64,000 nucleotides of DNA from Termitomyces sp. T153 (GCA_018296165.2 JACKQL020000010.1:248001-312000); one strand, 5' to 3'. Counted from the first letter of the stretch, positions 50,257 to 61,912 are shown. Made by a program: numbers and translations. Notes: generated by a model not told the origin, from the sequence alone.

Positions 50257-50512
50257 GAACCTCAAAGCTCCCTTCCAGATGTACAAACATTAACTCTGGA
50301 GCCTCTGCCAAGCTCTCCAACACCTCTGAAGGTCTGACAGCACAGCCCTGCTTGGGCATGCTGAATGTCCCAACAGTACATAATGAACCTCAAAGCCCCC
50401 CTTCCAGATGTACAAACATTAACTCCAGAGCCTCCGCCAAGCTCTCCAACACCTCTGAAGGTTTGACAGCACAGCCCTGCTTGGGCATGCTGAATGCCCC
50501 AACAGTACATGA
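50257..50512 (+). repeat. 128 bp tandem duplication inside gypsy A
   Basis: Two adjacent copies start at 50257 and 50385 (gaacctcaaagc), period 128 bp. Because 128 is not a multiple of three it shifts the reading frame between gag and protease. The copies are nearly identical. Confidence 0.85.
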
Positions 50513-50844
50513 TGGCCTCTGGCTCATTCACCCATTCCTTGTGCCTTGATGTGGAGATTAAGACGACAGACATCCAGCAAAACCATGGAGTTGCAGCTCT
50601 CCTAGACAGCAGAGCAATGGGACTTTTTCTGGACTCAGAGTTTGTCAAACACTACAGCCTAACCACACAGCCCCTTCCCAAGCCCATTCCTGTCTACAAC
50701 ATTGACAGAATGCCCAACAAAGCCAGCACAATTAGCTCCATGGTTGACCTGTTTCTCCACTATTGGAATCACACAGAGCATGCCATATTCACTGTCACCA
50801 GCTTGGGAAGGCAAGACATGATCCTCAGGCTCACATGGCTCTGA
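50494..50844 (+). pseudogene. Gypsy A aspartic protease
   Basis: A 116-codon frame has the retropepsin active site ALLDSRAMGLFLDSEF at about 50596-50643. The motif D-S-G is changed to D-S-R, followed by the usual hydrophobic run. Downstream FTVTSLGRQDMILRLTWL is the second half (family GRQDxILGLTWL, with one Gly lost). Loss of the D-S-G Gly should abolish cleavage of Gag-Pol. It lies directly after the 128 bp duplication. Confidence 0.75.
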
Positions 50845-51303
50845 GAGCATAACTCTGAGGTTGATTGGACCAAAGGAGAGGTGACCATGAGTAGATGCCC
50901 CAGAAAGTGCTCCACCTGCACTGCAGAGGCCAAGGTGGAGCATTGGACTCAAGTCCAAGAGCATGCAGCCATCTGAGCATGTCATGCTGGCCTTCTCCCC
51001 TTTGCTGATCTAGACCTTCTGGACCCCCCACCTCTGGCATTCCCTCATAGGGAGGCCCTCTACAAGGATGATTGGAGCAACAGCAGAGCTACAGAGGAGC
51101 ATGGAGGGGAGTTTAGTGGTATATGCAAACCAGAGCTCCCAGATGAAGCAATAGAGGTGGGAGATCAAATTTATGTTACCACTGTCCACCCATTGCCCTC
51201 TGTTGTGGAGATCAGGGCTAGCTAGACTACATCCCAGTGGCTGGTCCAGGCCTTTGCCACCAACACTGCACCTTGAGAGTTCCAGGATGTAGTATCCCCC
51301 TAC

Positions 51304-52200
51304 TTGCATGCATTTGAGGATGTGTTCTCCAAGGCCTCCTTTGACTCACTTCTGGAGCACAAGAGGTGGGACCATGCCATTGAACTGCTGCCCAACTCAG
51401 CACCCTCTAGCTGTAAGTTCTACTCCTTTGTGCCCAGAGAGCAGGATAAGCTTGACGCCTTCCTCCAGGAGAACTTGGACTCCAGTTGTATCCATCCATC
51501 TAAATCCCCAATGGCTTCTCCAGTTTTTTTCATCAAAAAGAAGGATGGCTCCCTCCAACTAGTACAGGACTATCAGGTACTCAATGCTATGATGGTGAAG
51601 AATTGTTCCCCTCTCCCCCTCATCTCTGAGCTCATCAACAACCTCTGGGGCATGCAATACTTCACTAAACTGGACATCTAGTGGGGTTACAACAATGTGC
51701 ACATTCAGGAGGAGGATGAGTGGAAGGCAGCCTTTCAGACCAACTAGAGATTGTTTGAGCCACTTGTTATGTTCTTTGGTCTCACCAACAGCCCAGCCAC
51801 CTTCCAAACCATGATGAACAACATCTTCCAGGACCTCATTGTGGAGGGTGTAGTGTGCATGTACCTCAATGACATCCTCATCTACACCAAAATGCTGGAG
51901 GAATACCATTGGATCACTTGTCTCATTCTGGAATGCCTCTGCTGGCACCAGCTCTACCTCAAGCTGGAGAAGTGCAAGTTTGAACAAACCTGGATTGAGT
52001 ACCTCAGCCTGATCATCTCCCATGGAACTGTGGAGATGGACCTAGTGAAGGTAGCAGGTGTGGTGGAGTGGCCAGAGCCCCAGAACAAGAAGGAGGTACA
52101 GGTGTTCCTTGGTTTTGCAAACTTCTACCAGAGATTCATCCAGGACTTCTTGCATCACACCCACTTGCTATTTGACCTCACAGGAAAAGATGTCACATAG
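51304..52200 (+). pseudogene. Gypsy A reverse transcriptase
   Basis: The N-terminal RT block is KRWDHAIELLPNSAPSSCKF then FIKKKDGSLQLVQDYQVLNA and YFTKLDI, followed by TAG at about 51679. The second part (51751 on) has FFGLTNSPATFQTMMNNIF and motif C YLND at 51862-51873 in place of YLDD, then TWIEYLSLIISHGTVEMD and VQVFLGFANFYQRFIQDF. Motif A Asp is kept (KLDI). The change of the catalytic Asp is the same type as in gypsy B. Another stop lies at 52198. Confidence 0.9.
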
Positions 52201-52221
52201 AGCTGGGGACCTCTGGAGCAG

Positions 52222-52578
52222 ATGGCCTTCAACACTCTCAAGCACACCATGACCTCCAGACCTGTTCTCCTCTTCCTGGACAACAACTCTCCCTTCCACA
52301 TAAAGGCTGACAGCTCTAACTTTGCCACTGGAGCAGTGCTCTCACAGCAATCTCTGGAGGATGGGAAGTGGCACCCAATGGCCTTTTACTCCAAAAGCCT
52401 GAATGCAGTGGAGCAGAACTACAAGATCCATGACAAGGAGATGTTGGCCATCATCCAGTCATTTGAGGAGTGGCAGCACTTCTTGGAAGGTGTGCGGCAC
52501 AAGTTTGAGGTCTGGATGGATTACAAGAACCTTGAATACTTCCAGACAGCCAAGAAGCTCAATTGCCAGCAGGCCTGA
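52222..52578 (+). pseudogene. Gypsy A RNase H
   Basis: A 118-codon frame with FHIKADSSNFATGAVLSQQS (first catalytic Asp in KADSS), HPMAFYSKSLNAVEQNYKIH, DKEMLAIIQSFEEWQHFLEG and VWMDYKNLEYFQTAKKLNCQ, the usual order. The Asp of the DHKNL block reads DYKNL. It ends at a TGA. Confidence 0.85.
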
Positions 52579-52827
52579 TGGTCCCTCTACCCTGCCAACT
52601 TTGACTTCTCCTTGCACCACAAGCCTGGCCAGAGCATGGGGAAACTAGATGCCCTGTCTTGGAGGGTGGACCATGGAATGGGGGAAGGGGATAACAGTAA
52701 CATCATGCTCCTCTGCCCCGAATTGTTCATGATCTGAGCCATGGAGGGCCTAGTTGTCAATAGAGCAGAGGCAGACATTCTTCAGGACATCTGATGGAGT
52801 AATAAGGATGGTTGACAGGAGGAGCTT

Positions 52828-53830
52828 GTGGTGCAGGCTGCTCAGACGCTGAAGTTGGGGCATGCTACTGGTGTTAAGGCAGTCCACACTAATGAATGGG
52901 CCCTCCAAGATGGAATTCTGACCTTCCAAGACCGTATCTATGTCCCCAACATTCTAGAGCTCCATTGGAGGATCATGGAGCAACACCATGACTCCCACAT
53001 TGCAGGGCACCCCAGGTAGTGGAAGACACTGGAGTTAGTATCACAGAACTACTGGTGGCCTCAGATGTCCCAGTACATTGGGTTCTACACTAGTACCTGC
53101 AATCTCTGCCTCTGGACCAAGCTCCAATGCCAACTCCCCTATAGACAGTTACACCTGCTACTGGTGCCTGCAGAACAATGGAGCATAGCATCTGTAGACT
53201 TCATTGTAGAGCTCCCCAACACCCATGGTTACAACACAATCATGGTGGTGGTGGACCTGTATGGCAAGAGAGCACACTTCATTCCAACTGACACCACTTG
53301 CTCTGCCATGGGCACTGCAAACCTGTACCAGAGGAATGTCTGGAAGCTCCATGGCCTCTCCAATGCCTATGTCTTGGATTGGGGACTGCAATTTGTGGTG
53401 GAGTTCACCTGCAAGCTCTACTGACTGCTTGGAGTGAAGCTCCACACCACCACTGCCTACTATCCACAGTCTGATGGCCAGATGGAGCATGTAAACCAGG
53501 AGTTGGAACAGTATCTCTGCCTCTTCTGCAATGAGTGCTAAGATGACTGGGACAAACTCCTCCCCAATGCTGAATTCCAGTATAACAACCATGTTCATGC
53601 ATCTACCCAATTTTCCCCATTCTTCCTCAACACTGGATGGCACCTGCACATGGGTTTTGAACTCTGGGCCCAACCCTTGGAGAATGAGGCAGTAAACAAA
53701 TATGTGGACTGGATGAAGAGGTCACAAGAAGAGGCCCAGGCTGCACTGGCAAAGGCAAAAGATGACATGGTACAATACTACAACTGCAGGAGGACCCCAG
53801 AGCACAGATATCAGCCCAGGGATTGAGTCT
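52828..53830 (+). pseudogene. Gypsy A integrase
   Basis: The HHCC zinc domain is HHDSHIAGHP ... TCNLCLWTKL (about 52984-53120). The core has SVDFIVELPNTHGYNTIMVV (first Asp, about 53194) and YVLDWGLQFVVEF (second Asp, with RGPQ changed to WGLQ), then GQMEHVNQELEQ (third acidic residue). Stops occur at about 53421 (TGA), 53539 (TAA) and 53824 (TGA). The truncated copy at 3749-4819 is the same region. Integrase joins element DNA to the host. Confidence 0.85.
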
Positions 53831-54059
53831 ACCTGGATGCCTTTGACATTATGACCACCCATCCCTCAAAGAAGCTGTCACACTGCCAGTTAGGGCTATT
53901 CACAGTGGAACAACAGGTAGGATCCTTGGCCTATCCACTCTGACTCCCTGTGGGGATGTGCCAGCTTCATCTGGTGTTCAATATGGTCAAACTTACCCTG
54001 GCCCCTAAAGATCTTATCCCAGGGCAATGTCTGCCACCTCTGCCACCCCCAGTGGTGGT

Positions 54060-54250
54060 CAATGACAACAAAGAGTACAAAGTGGAAGAAATCCTGGACA
54101 GCCATTAATTCTGGAGATGACTACAGTACAAGGTGAAGTGGAAAGGCTATGGAATCAAGGATATTTCCTGGGAGCCATGGGAGAATGTATATGCCCCTGG
54201 ACTTGTTAAGAAGTTCCACTGGAGACATCCAGATGCACCATGCACCATAT
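54060..54250 (+). pseudogene. Gypsy A chromodomain
   Basis: EYKVEEILDSH, a stop (TAA), then LQYKVKWKGYGIKDISWEPW and ENVYAPGLVKKFHWRHPDAP: the chromodomain ends in the usual W-E-P-W helix context. It ends near 54250, 90 bp before the 3' LTR. Confidence 0.8.
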
Positions 54251-54341
54251 GAGGAATCTACCCTATCTTGCCAGCAGACCAAGCAATCAGGGACTTCTTC
54301 TACCCCTCACATCAAGATGCTGCATGCTAGAGGGGGGGTAA

Positions 54342-54711
54342 TGTCAGGGGACTTCCATTTCCAACTTCTGTGACTGGTTCCAGCACCTCTGCAGCTTGTT
54401 TGACATCTTTGTGGCTCTTTCCAGAATCCCAGAGATTTCCAGAGAACTCCAGAGTTCTCCATATTACCTCAGCAACCATTGCCCTAGGGTTAGGAGTAGC
54501 TCTGGTCACCTGTACAGTAGTTCCCATGCCTCTGCTGCCCACTGATGCACCACACCAAGCAGTGGGGATCCTTAGACTTGTTCTCTTTGGATTCCCCTCT
54601 GCTAGGTGATTAGTTACCAATTTGTATCATTGTTTACTCTGCTAATATACTTTGGATCCCCCTCTGCTAGCTGCATGACTCTGATCCATTGCTCTGGAGG
54701 TTGCCCTTACA
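54342..54711 (+). repeat. Gypsy A 3' LTR
   Basis: 370 bp, preceded by the purine run ctagagggggggtaa. Starts TGTCAGGGG and ends CCCTTACA, as in the 5' LTR. Confidence 0.92.
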
Positions 54712-54960
54712 ATTGGAGCTCACAGAAGATAAATACATGCAGGCACTAGGAGCTCACATTTTGCACTCAGCACAGTTGGACAGCATGCTAAGATATATTT
54801 TGTCCAGGTAGGATTATATGGTCCTACCAAAGTTATAATGTAGGAATTTGTGACTGAATTCTGGTGCACACTCTTGGGTGGGATGAATCCCACCCTCCTT
54901 TCTATCATTACTTCATTTTTTGTTTGAAGTGAGTCTATTGACAGACTCAAAAGAGGGGGA
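54712..54960 (+). mobile_element. 3' internal tail of a gypsy B copy
   Basis: Directly after gypsy A's 3' LTR. It contains actcttgggtgggatgaatc and ends in a polypurine tract (aaaagaggggga) followed by LTR B. The same tail, diverged, precedes the next LTR B (55230-55328, gggtgggatgtcatatccca, then aagaggggggca). Confidence 0.6.
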
Positions 54961-55162
54961 TGTAATGAAGTGGCCATCACTATCTTTACTCTACATTATT
55001 TATATTAATTATTAGCATCACATGACACTATTCCTAAAACTACTATACTTTTATTTATGTAAGGCAGTGCCTTACTTCATACTTTGTAGACAGAACTAAT
55101 GACTGGTTTTGACTTACAGAGTGTAAACAGTAAGCTGTGCAACTCATAATGGAAAAGTCACA
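54961..55162 (+). repeat. LTR B copy 2
   Basis: 202 bp, begins TGTAATGAAGTGGCC, ends GTCACA. It contains GGCAGTGCCTTACTTCATAC and CTTTGTAGACAGAAC. The central palindrome is decayed to TAGCATCACATGACACTA. Confidence 0.8.
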
Positions 55163-55328
55163 TTCTGCCCATCCTTACTTGTAGGACTACTCAAGCCTAC
55201 CAATGCAACCAATGTAGGGACCCTATTACAGGGCCCCAGTGACAACTCATGGGTGGGATGTCATATCCCACCCTTTTTTACCTATGTCCTAGTCTTGTGA
55301 GTCCAACAATGGACTCAAGAGGGGGGCA

Positions 55329-55547
55329 TATAATGGAGTGCCCATTACACTTTATTACTGTACAAGTATTTATCATTATTATTATATCATTAATAATAAG
55401 TAGCATCACATGATGCTACCTATAATTACACTTATTATACTTATGTAAGGCAGCACCTTACTTCATACTTTGTAGACAGAATCATGACTGGTTTTGACTT
55501 ATAGAGTGTGAACTGTAAGCAGCACAAACTGTAACAGAGACATTACA
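55329..55547 (+). repeat. LTR B copy 3
   Basis: 219 bp in the same orientation as copy 2, begins TATAATGGAGTG (initial TG changed to TA) and ends CATTACA. Palindrome TAGCATCACATGATGCTA intact. Preceded by a second polypurine tract. Confidence 0.8.
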
Positions 55548-55574
55548 GTTTAACAGTTATAACTGACTCAGCTT

Positions 55575-56009
55575 CTGTCAATGCCAGATGATGTGCTCCT
55601 ATGCCACCTAGCTGCTATACAGGAAACCAAATGGAAGACCTAAACACTAGCAACTAGATAGGGTAGCTGGCAATAGGAAATTAATAGGGGGCAAGTTAGT
55701 AACCATCCCAGAAAGCAAGAGCTAATGGATGTGAGGGTAATGAAGAGTTGAGTGCAAAGTGTCACTATTGCTAGCCTAAGTCACTAGATGGTAACAAAAG
55801 ACCACTGAATAAAAGAAGGAGAAAAGAACAAAGGCAAAAGAGTCACTAAGAAATGGGGCACTAAGCAATAGGAAGGGAGTGGGGAACAAGGAATAAGTTG
55901 AGATTAACAAAGATTAAGGGATGAATGCAAACTAGCTGCTAGCATTGCTAAGTCAAAATAATGCTAAGGGTACCCACAGTTGGCACCCACACTAAGTCAA
56001 GGTTGAGGT
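55575..56009 (-). mobile_element. Family C leader, inverted copy
   Basis: Minus-strand text follows the leader of the plus-strand copy at 3322-3748, including gtgggtgccaactgtgggta (PBS-like) and ggatggttactaacttgccc, and stops near 55575 next to LTR B copy 3. Confidence 0.5.
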
Positions 56010-56699
56010 CATCAAGACTGTTGCTAAGTTGTTAGCAATGATGAGAGAAAGCAGTAAGAGATCTGAAGCTGGTAAGCTGGGGGCTAGTGAGGGGAATGGT
56101 ACTCTGTTTGTTGTTTTTGTCTCTATGTACAGACAGTATTTATACTGTTTGTAGGTAAAGCATTTAGAAAGGAAATATTGGTCACCACCAGTGATGGTGT
56201 CTGCCAAAGTGTTTATAATACATACTGGATGTCAGTCTGGTAACCAAGTATATGTATGTGATGTCAATATAATGTGTAAAAATTGTCAATCACAAGAAAA
56301 GAGCATTTCTGACATCAATACCTGAAGTGTAGATGCCATTCAAGTATGGTTGTAAGATTGTCAAGAAAAATGATAAGTAAGAAATCACATGGCTTTCAAT
56401 ATATCCCTTTTAGAAAGGAGGCAGTATTGTTGTCAGGTAATGTTGCTAGTGATCATCACTAAGAAAGGTCTTGGCCTTATTGTTCTAGATCCAAAGTCAA
56501 GATTCCACATGATGCAACTCATGATCCATAAGTCTTGTGGTCACTAAAATCCCATGCAAAGGCTACATTATTCCAGACCTTGGAGCCAGACCCCACATGA
56601 TAAGTGTCATGACTTGTGCCAGGTCATGTATAATATAATCAGCTGCCTTCCAATCAGAAATGCCAAAAACAGTGCTCAGCAACAAGTGGGTCTTATCAC
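56010..56699 (-). repeat. LTR of family C, inverted copy
   Basis: Starts TGATAAGACCCACTTGTTGC on the minus strand at 56699 and parallels the plus-strand LTR at 2658-3321 throughout. Its end (CTTGATGA) is degenerate compared with CTTATCA. It sits inside the gypsy B gag copy that resumes at 56702. Confidence 0.65.
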
Positions 56700-56701
56700 A
56701 G

Positions 56702-57638
56702 GTCAGTTGCAACCAGCATTCCCAGTGTAGCCTGTCTCTGATAGTCTACAGCAGCTTGTCTTGCTGCATAGCCTTGCAGTGTTTTGCCAGGCTGTTGTGG
56801 TGCCTGGAGTAGGGTCAACACCTTGTTGACCAGGAAGAGTGGGGGTAACAATTCCCCACTCACAAATGGTGAAGGCATTGCAGAGGATGCCTGAGATCCT
56901 TGCAGCTTTTTCTGTTGGAGGTAGTCTGCTATCTCCTATGCTAGGAAAAGCATGTAAAGTTCCATGAACTTTACTGGATAGATTGGGATGATCCCTTTAT
57001 CTAGCAACTGCTGGATTACTATATGTTTAGTGACTCTTGCAGCTAACCATTGCTGTGTTGAGGCCTTAGGGACCCCAACTTGACCCTGCCAAAACACCAA
57101 CACCCTCCTACAGAGGATGTTGTCTGGGTTTGCTTCACCATCAGTATCTGAGGTGTCTCCAACATTCTATGAAATTGTTTCAATGAATGCTGATGGTCCT
57201 GCTACTCTCAGGCTCAACACAGGCCCAGCTTGCAACTGTACAGGGCCATGTGCACTGTGATATTTGTCATCAGTACTTTCCAGCAGGGTAACCACCAGAG
57301 AGGAGTCATGATGATCTTCCACAGCCACTGGAAAGGATTCTCAGACCTTCCACTCACAATGTTGTGGGTGCATACAAGGGGATTTTCCCTTTGCTTGCCA
57401 TCACCACTGCATCATCTCAAGTGCCCTCAGCTGTGATGTCTGCCTGACCACCTAAGGGTGGTTGAATGGGAGTAGCTGCTGGCAGCCCTCCTGGCATCAC
57501 ACCACTCTCTCTCCCCATGCCATAGTGCAATATGGCAAAATTGGACATTTCATGTGGAGCACTCTGCAGTGCTCCATTGAACTCTGGTTCAGACCTAGGC
57601 CTGAACACCTGACCTTCCATGGTCACAACAGTGCCCAT
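56702..57638 (-). pseudogene. Gypsy B gag N-terminus, second copy
   Basis: Minus strand from 57638 has MGTVVTMEGQVFRPRSEPEF, then GVMPGGLPAATPIQPPLGGQ, with many stops. It parallels the gag N-terminus at about 15200-14280 (RPRSKTEFDGAL-, VMPGGLPAVTLV-like). The last part (LLPPLFLVNKVLTLLQAPQQ, PGKTLQGYAARQAAVDYQ) matches VNKALTLLEALQQPGKMLHN of the first copy. It is interrupted at 56700 by LTR C. Confidence 0.75.
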
Positions 57639-57752
57639 TGATAAAGGTGAACATTAAATTTTAATGTTCTGATTGCAACTAGTGGCAGTGAACTTCTTTT
57701 CCAGAAGTTTGGCTTTTGCAAACAAGTCAACACTTGTTTGACTTTGCAAAAA

Positions 57753-57978
57753 TGTAATGTTTCTATGACAGATCAGGCAGTTTACAAATCACACTCCATA
57801 AGTCAAAACCAGTTGTTGATTCTGTCTACAAAGTATGAAGTAAGGCACTGCCTTATGTAATTACAGTAATTGTAATTATAGGTAGCATCATGTGATGCTA
57901 CCATGTAATAATAGTATAATAATAGTAATAGGTAAAGTATTATAGTACACACTAAGGACAAGTAATCACTCCATTACA
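57753..57978 (-). repeat. LTR B copy 4
   Basis: 226 bp; on the minus strand starts TGTAATGGAGTGATTACTTG and ends AACATTACA just upstream of the gag copy, so it is its 5' LTR. Palindrome TAGCATCACATGATGCTA intact (about 57882-57899). Confidence 0.85.
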
Positions 57979-58597
57979 CTTAGCAAGTGGCCAAATTTTA
58001 GAAGTTGATCATGACTGGCAGCTCAACCCAGATTGGCAAGGATGTCTGTGGTTATACTTGGCCAGAATGATTATGTATGTATGTTCTTCTGGTGCCCACA
58101 GATCCATACAGTGTGAAGCTGTTATGCAGGTCACAAGGATGACAGTGGTTATACTCAGTTAGACTACATGTACATATATGTTGGTGGTAAGTAGTACCAG
58201 AGATCCAAATGTGTGAAACTGTTACTAGTATACCAGAGCCAACATTTTGATGGTTGGTCATACCATAAGTCACTACCCTCTGGCACTGTTAGCTGCAGAG
58301 CAGGGCTACAAACTTTGAATACCTAGCCACCAAGACAACTGGTCATTATATGCCATGACAACATGAGACTGATCCAATCAGGCTGAGCTCACAGATTGAT
58401 GTCAATCAGTGCAATGTGTCTGCTGGATGTCATCAAGTCAGATAAGTCTGTTACACATTGCTCATTCTGATATGTATGATGAACATAGATATCTGTTGGT
58501 AATGACAGAATTCACAACAGCTACCAATGTATATAATCAATTAGCTACTCCCTTGGACTTCTGATTTATAATTTATATGTTGCTTTCAATACAAGGG
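57979..58597. other. Repeat-poor AT-rich DNA between gypsy B and hAT
   Basis: CpG-poor. Related short phrases recur (for example tggttatact..., gtgtgaaactgttac / gtgtgaagctgttatg at about 58109 and 58210), suggesting an old local duplication of about 100 bp. No gene seen. Confidence 0.4.
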
Positions 58598-58605
58598 ATC
58601 ACAAT
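58598..58605 (+). repeat. hAT target-site duplication, left
   Basis: ATCACAAT directly before the left terminus. The right copy reads ATTGCAAT (62520-62527). Both derive from ATCGCAAT by one CpG transition on either strand. Confidence 0.75.
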
Positions 58606-58706
58606 TAGGGCTTGGTGAAAAAGTAGATCTTCATTTACATGTGTATAAATACAGTGTTCATAACATGTTATTAACACTATCACTCATCTGAGGTCCAATA
58701 CCTAGT

Positions 58707-61700
58707 GTGAATAAATATGAATATCTCAGCAAATTGTCACTATGTTTTCTGGTATACATGAGCCTTCAGGCACATCAAGATTCAATGGACAATCAGGAAA
58801 GTCAGCTGAGAATTTCTTATCTCTGTATGTCAGTTCAAGGCTCAACAATGTCCTACCCAGCTCCAGAAACAATCTCACCAGAAGAACTCAATCAGGTCTT
58901 GAGAAGACTAAGACATCTTTTAGACTATCTGCCTGCACAGCTATCTCTTCCAAAATCTTGTACAGAATCTCAATATAACTTATTTCTCAACCTTGAAGTG
59001 GACCATGGCCTGCTTGAGAAGATAGGAGACAAAGTTTGTACACTTGGAGAACAGCTTGAAAAAGTCTTTGGATGGCAGTCTCAGACTTCTGGTCATTCTC
59101 TTCTTCTGATTCTCAAGAGGAGTCACTCTATTTGCACTTTTCATCCACTTTTGGAGAATTTCTGCAAGGAACATCCAACCAACAGCATTATTAAGAAGTG
59201 GGTAATTGATGCTGTGATAGGTGCAGAAACAGCATACAAAATTTATGGGGTTGCTGTATGTATTCTATGTTCTATGCATGATGAAAAAAGCATAATCCCA
59301 TTGTTCTGTTGTATCAGATACCCAGTGAGACAGAGGTCCAGGTTGCACAAAAACAAGTGCTCTATATTGCAGCCAATGAGGCACTGATCAAGAAATTGAA
59401 ACCATCAGTATGTGAGCCATTCCTTTGAGAAATGTCAAATTAACTCCTTCTGCATAGAAAACCATTTACCAGCCCAGTTTGAGTGTTGGACATAGCCCTA
59501 ATGGTCTCATGGGACACCTGATAGTTAAATATGCCAGTGATTCTCAGAAGAAGTCCTGGACATGTGCTGCATCTGGTTGTGATTACAAGGCTCAAGGAAA
59601 TGCATCATTTAATTGTGTCCTGAAGCATTGCTTGAAGTGCAAATTCTTTATATCTAGCAATCCAGAGCTCTATTGTGAGGCCCTACAGGCATCTTCAGAT
59701 GGTTCTCTTGGTGCCCAGCTCATGCAGTTGCAGTCCAAGAACTCAACAAGCAAGCTAGAACAACATGTTGGATCACCAAAACTAGAGGGACCAAAAGGAA
59801 AGGTACAATCTAATGAGCTCAATACAGATGAGTTCCATTCTGCTGGTTCCAAAAGAAAAAAGGAGGAAATGAAGCAGTTCAAGATCAAGGTGGATCATAT
59901 CATCATGCATCTTATCTGTGTTTGTGGTCATGTTCCACACATCCTTGACACTCCTGAGTGGAAGGAACTCATGACAAGACTAAACTCAAAGTACAAACCA
60001 AGCTCAAGCAATTCATTTGCTGATGACTATATTCCATGAGAGGCTGCCTATGCTTGTAGTGAGCAGATCAAGTTACTGCAAGAGGAATACAACTTAACAT
60101 TGACTTTTGATGGTAAATCGACTTGAAGGCCAGAATCTCTCTACACTGCACATGCAACTACACCTTCTTGTGAGGTCTATTTCTTGGATGGTCATAAAGG
60201 ATCAGATGAACAGCATACTGCTGATTGGATTCACCAAAAGCTTCAAAAGGTATGTCATTGTGGAATTGGCATTTGTACATATTAATATTGCTTTACAGAC
60301 AATAGAACCAATTGGACTTACTTGTTGGGCAGCCATGTGCTCAGATAGCACAAGTGTTACCAAAAGTACATGGTGAGATGTCCATGAGGTGATACAAATA
60401 ATCATCGATCTGTGTGACTGTGTTCATCATTCACACAACACAATTAAGGATATCACCAAGCTTGAGGAATTCCAATCTGTACATAATCTGATGTACCTAT
60501 TGAGTTGCATTCACTTATAATCAGTCCAGTTTATTGCTCTCTTGAAGTTAATTGTCAAGCATTTCAGCAAGTCTTCATTTTCAACATCCCAACTGGAGAA
60601 GGAACACAATCTGGCTGGGATTGATGAGCCTGTCAAAGCACTTCAAAAAGTGGGTAGAACATGCTTCAGCACTAAGTGGAGTGCATCAACACTAAGTGGA
60701 GTGCATCAACAGCACTTGATCCTTGTCTCCCAGCAATTTGTAATTTAGCAATGGAGAAGGTGATCAAGTTCAAGTTATATTGAATGTCACATACCCTTGT
60801 TTTACATCACTCATTACATTGATAGAATACAAAAGTGCAGGGAATGCTGGTGAACTGTGTATCACCCAAATTCAATGAATCTGAGGCATGCATGCTGCAA
60901 TACAATGTCATTGTTGCCCCCTTCATACAGTCTCTCTGGTCTTTGGAGGCTGCTGATGCAAATGCATCTGACGCCTTCATTTTTTGGCTTGCAACAGCAG
61001 CTACATTACATGACCTTTTTAAAAGGGATCCTGAAGTTACTGGGATCCCATGAACACTCTCAAACAAAGTCACCTTAATCTATAATAGACAGTGGAAATG
61101 ATTCTTCTCGGATGATGTCTACTTGACAGCATTTGTGCTTGATCCATGCAGGCTGCAAAATCTTGAAGCCACTCTCTGATACTAACCAGTATTCTTAGGA
61201 TGGTCAATAATAGATTACCTCAAACCTCCATCTGTTTCATCAATGCCAACAATACTCGAGAGGCGGGAGAATACGCGCCACTTCGCGGGTGGTCTCTCGG
61301 GGTGCGGACCGTTGGCTCGTGGAGGACACCCAAATTATACGGCAGTATGCGCTTGAAAAGTGATTGCGTCGGCCTCTCGGTGGTGATTCCAGCTCTTGAC
61401 CCAGATACTGGATACCATATTGCCCCAATGAAGTACCCTGAGGCATATGAAAAGGTAAAGGAATACTTGAAGACCCTTCTACAAAATACCTTTGAGCAAA
61501 TCAAAGATTATCCTGATGAAGTGGGACATTATGGTGTACTAATGAAGCTGGGAGTGGCTGGGGCTGCACTAGAGTTGAAACAACAACTCAAACCTTACTG
61601 GAAGAAGGAGTGGCCATTTGCTCAGAAATCAAAGCCTGTGGAGGATCACTTAGTTTGATGGCAACAGCTTGAGCTGCACCTGCATGCCCAACCAAGTACT

Positions 61701-61912
61701 TGCAGTAAGTCATTTATTGTTGGTTTGGTATTGAATTAAGGCATTCATATAAATTTACTAGTATCTTGCCATCAAGATCTTCTCAATCCTTGTCAATTCA
61801 ATGTCAGATGAGCACACTAACTCAACATTCACATGGTTCAACTCTCCTCTCCATGGAAATCAAATGGCACAAACACTTGTTGACATGGTTCAAGTTGGCC
61901 AATGGTACGGTC
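58707..61912 (+). pseudogene. hAT transposase
   Basis: The transposase has an N-terminal region (58707-59387) and a BED-type zinc finger (about 59563-59645, CAASGC ... HCLKC). It then has a linker (SAGSKRKKEEMKQFKIKVDH), HVPHILDTPEWKELMTRLNS and KYKPSSSNSFADDYIP. After a TGA comes EQIKLLQEEYNLTLTFDG, the RNase H-like core segment. A probable intron (about 60249-60299) and the core continue (GLTCWAAMCSDSTSVTKSTW, LVKHFSKSSFSTSQLEKEHN), with stops and shifts. The hAT C-terminal dimerisation segment TFTWFNSPLHGNQMAQTLVD lies at about 61820-61880. Catalytic Asp/Glu positions cannot all be verified in this broken state. Confidence 0.85.
61257..61379. repeat. 123 bp CpG-rich insert with 8 bp inverted ends
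   Basis: Bounded by CGAGAGGC (61257-61264) and GCCTCTCG (61372-61379), an exact inverted repeat. It holds about 15 CpG in 123 bp, while the surrounding hAT sequence has almost none. It interrupts the transposase reading. It may be a tiny non-autonomous element or an alien fragment; no target duplication is clear and the family is unknown. Confidence 0.5.

Larger units (their letters stand above)
48447..54711 (+). mobile_element. Gypsy family A chromovirus with both LTRs
   Basis: Two 370 bp LTRs bound a 5.5 kb interior with gag, zinc knuckle, protease, RT, RNase H, integrase and chromodomain in the Ty3/gypsy order. LTRs start TGTCAGGGG and end CCCTTACA. The 5 bp flanks differ (cttcc before, attgg after), so no target duplication is visible. 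Stops and catalytic changes make it inactive. Confidence 0.92.
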
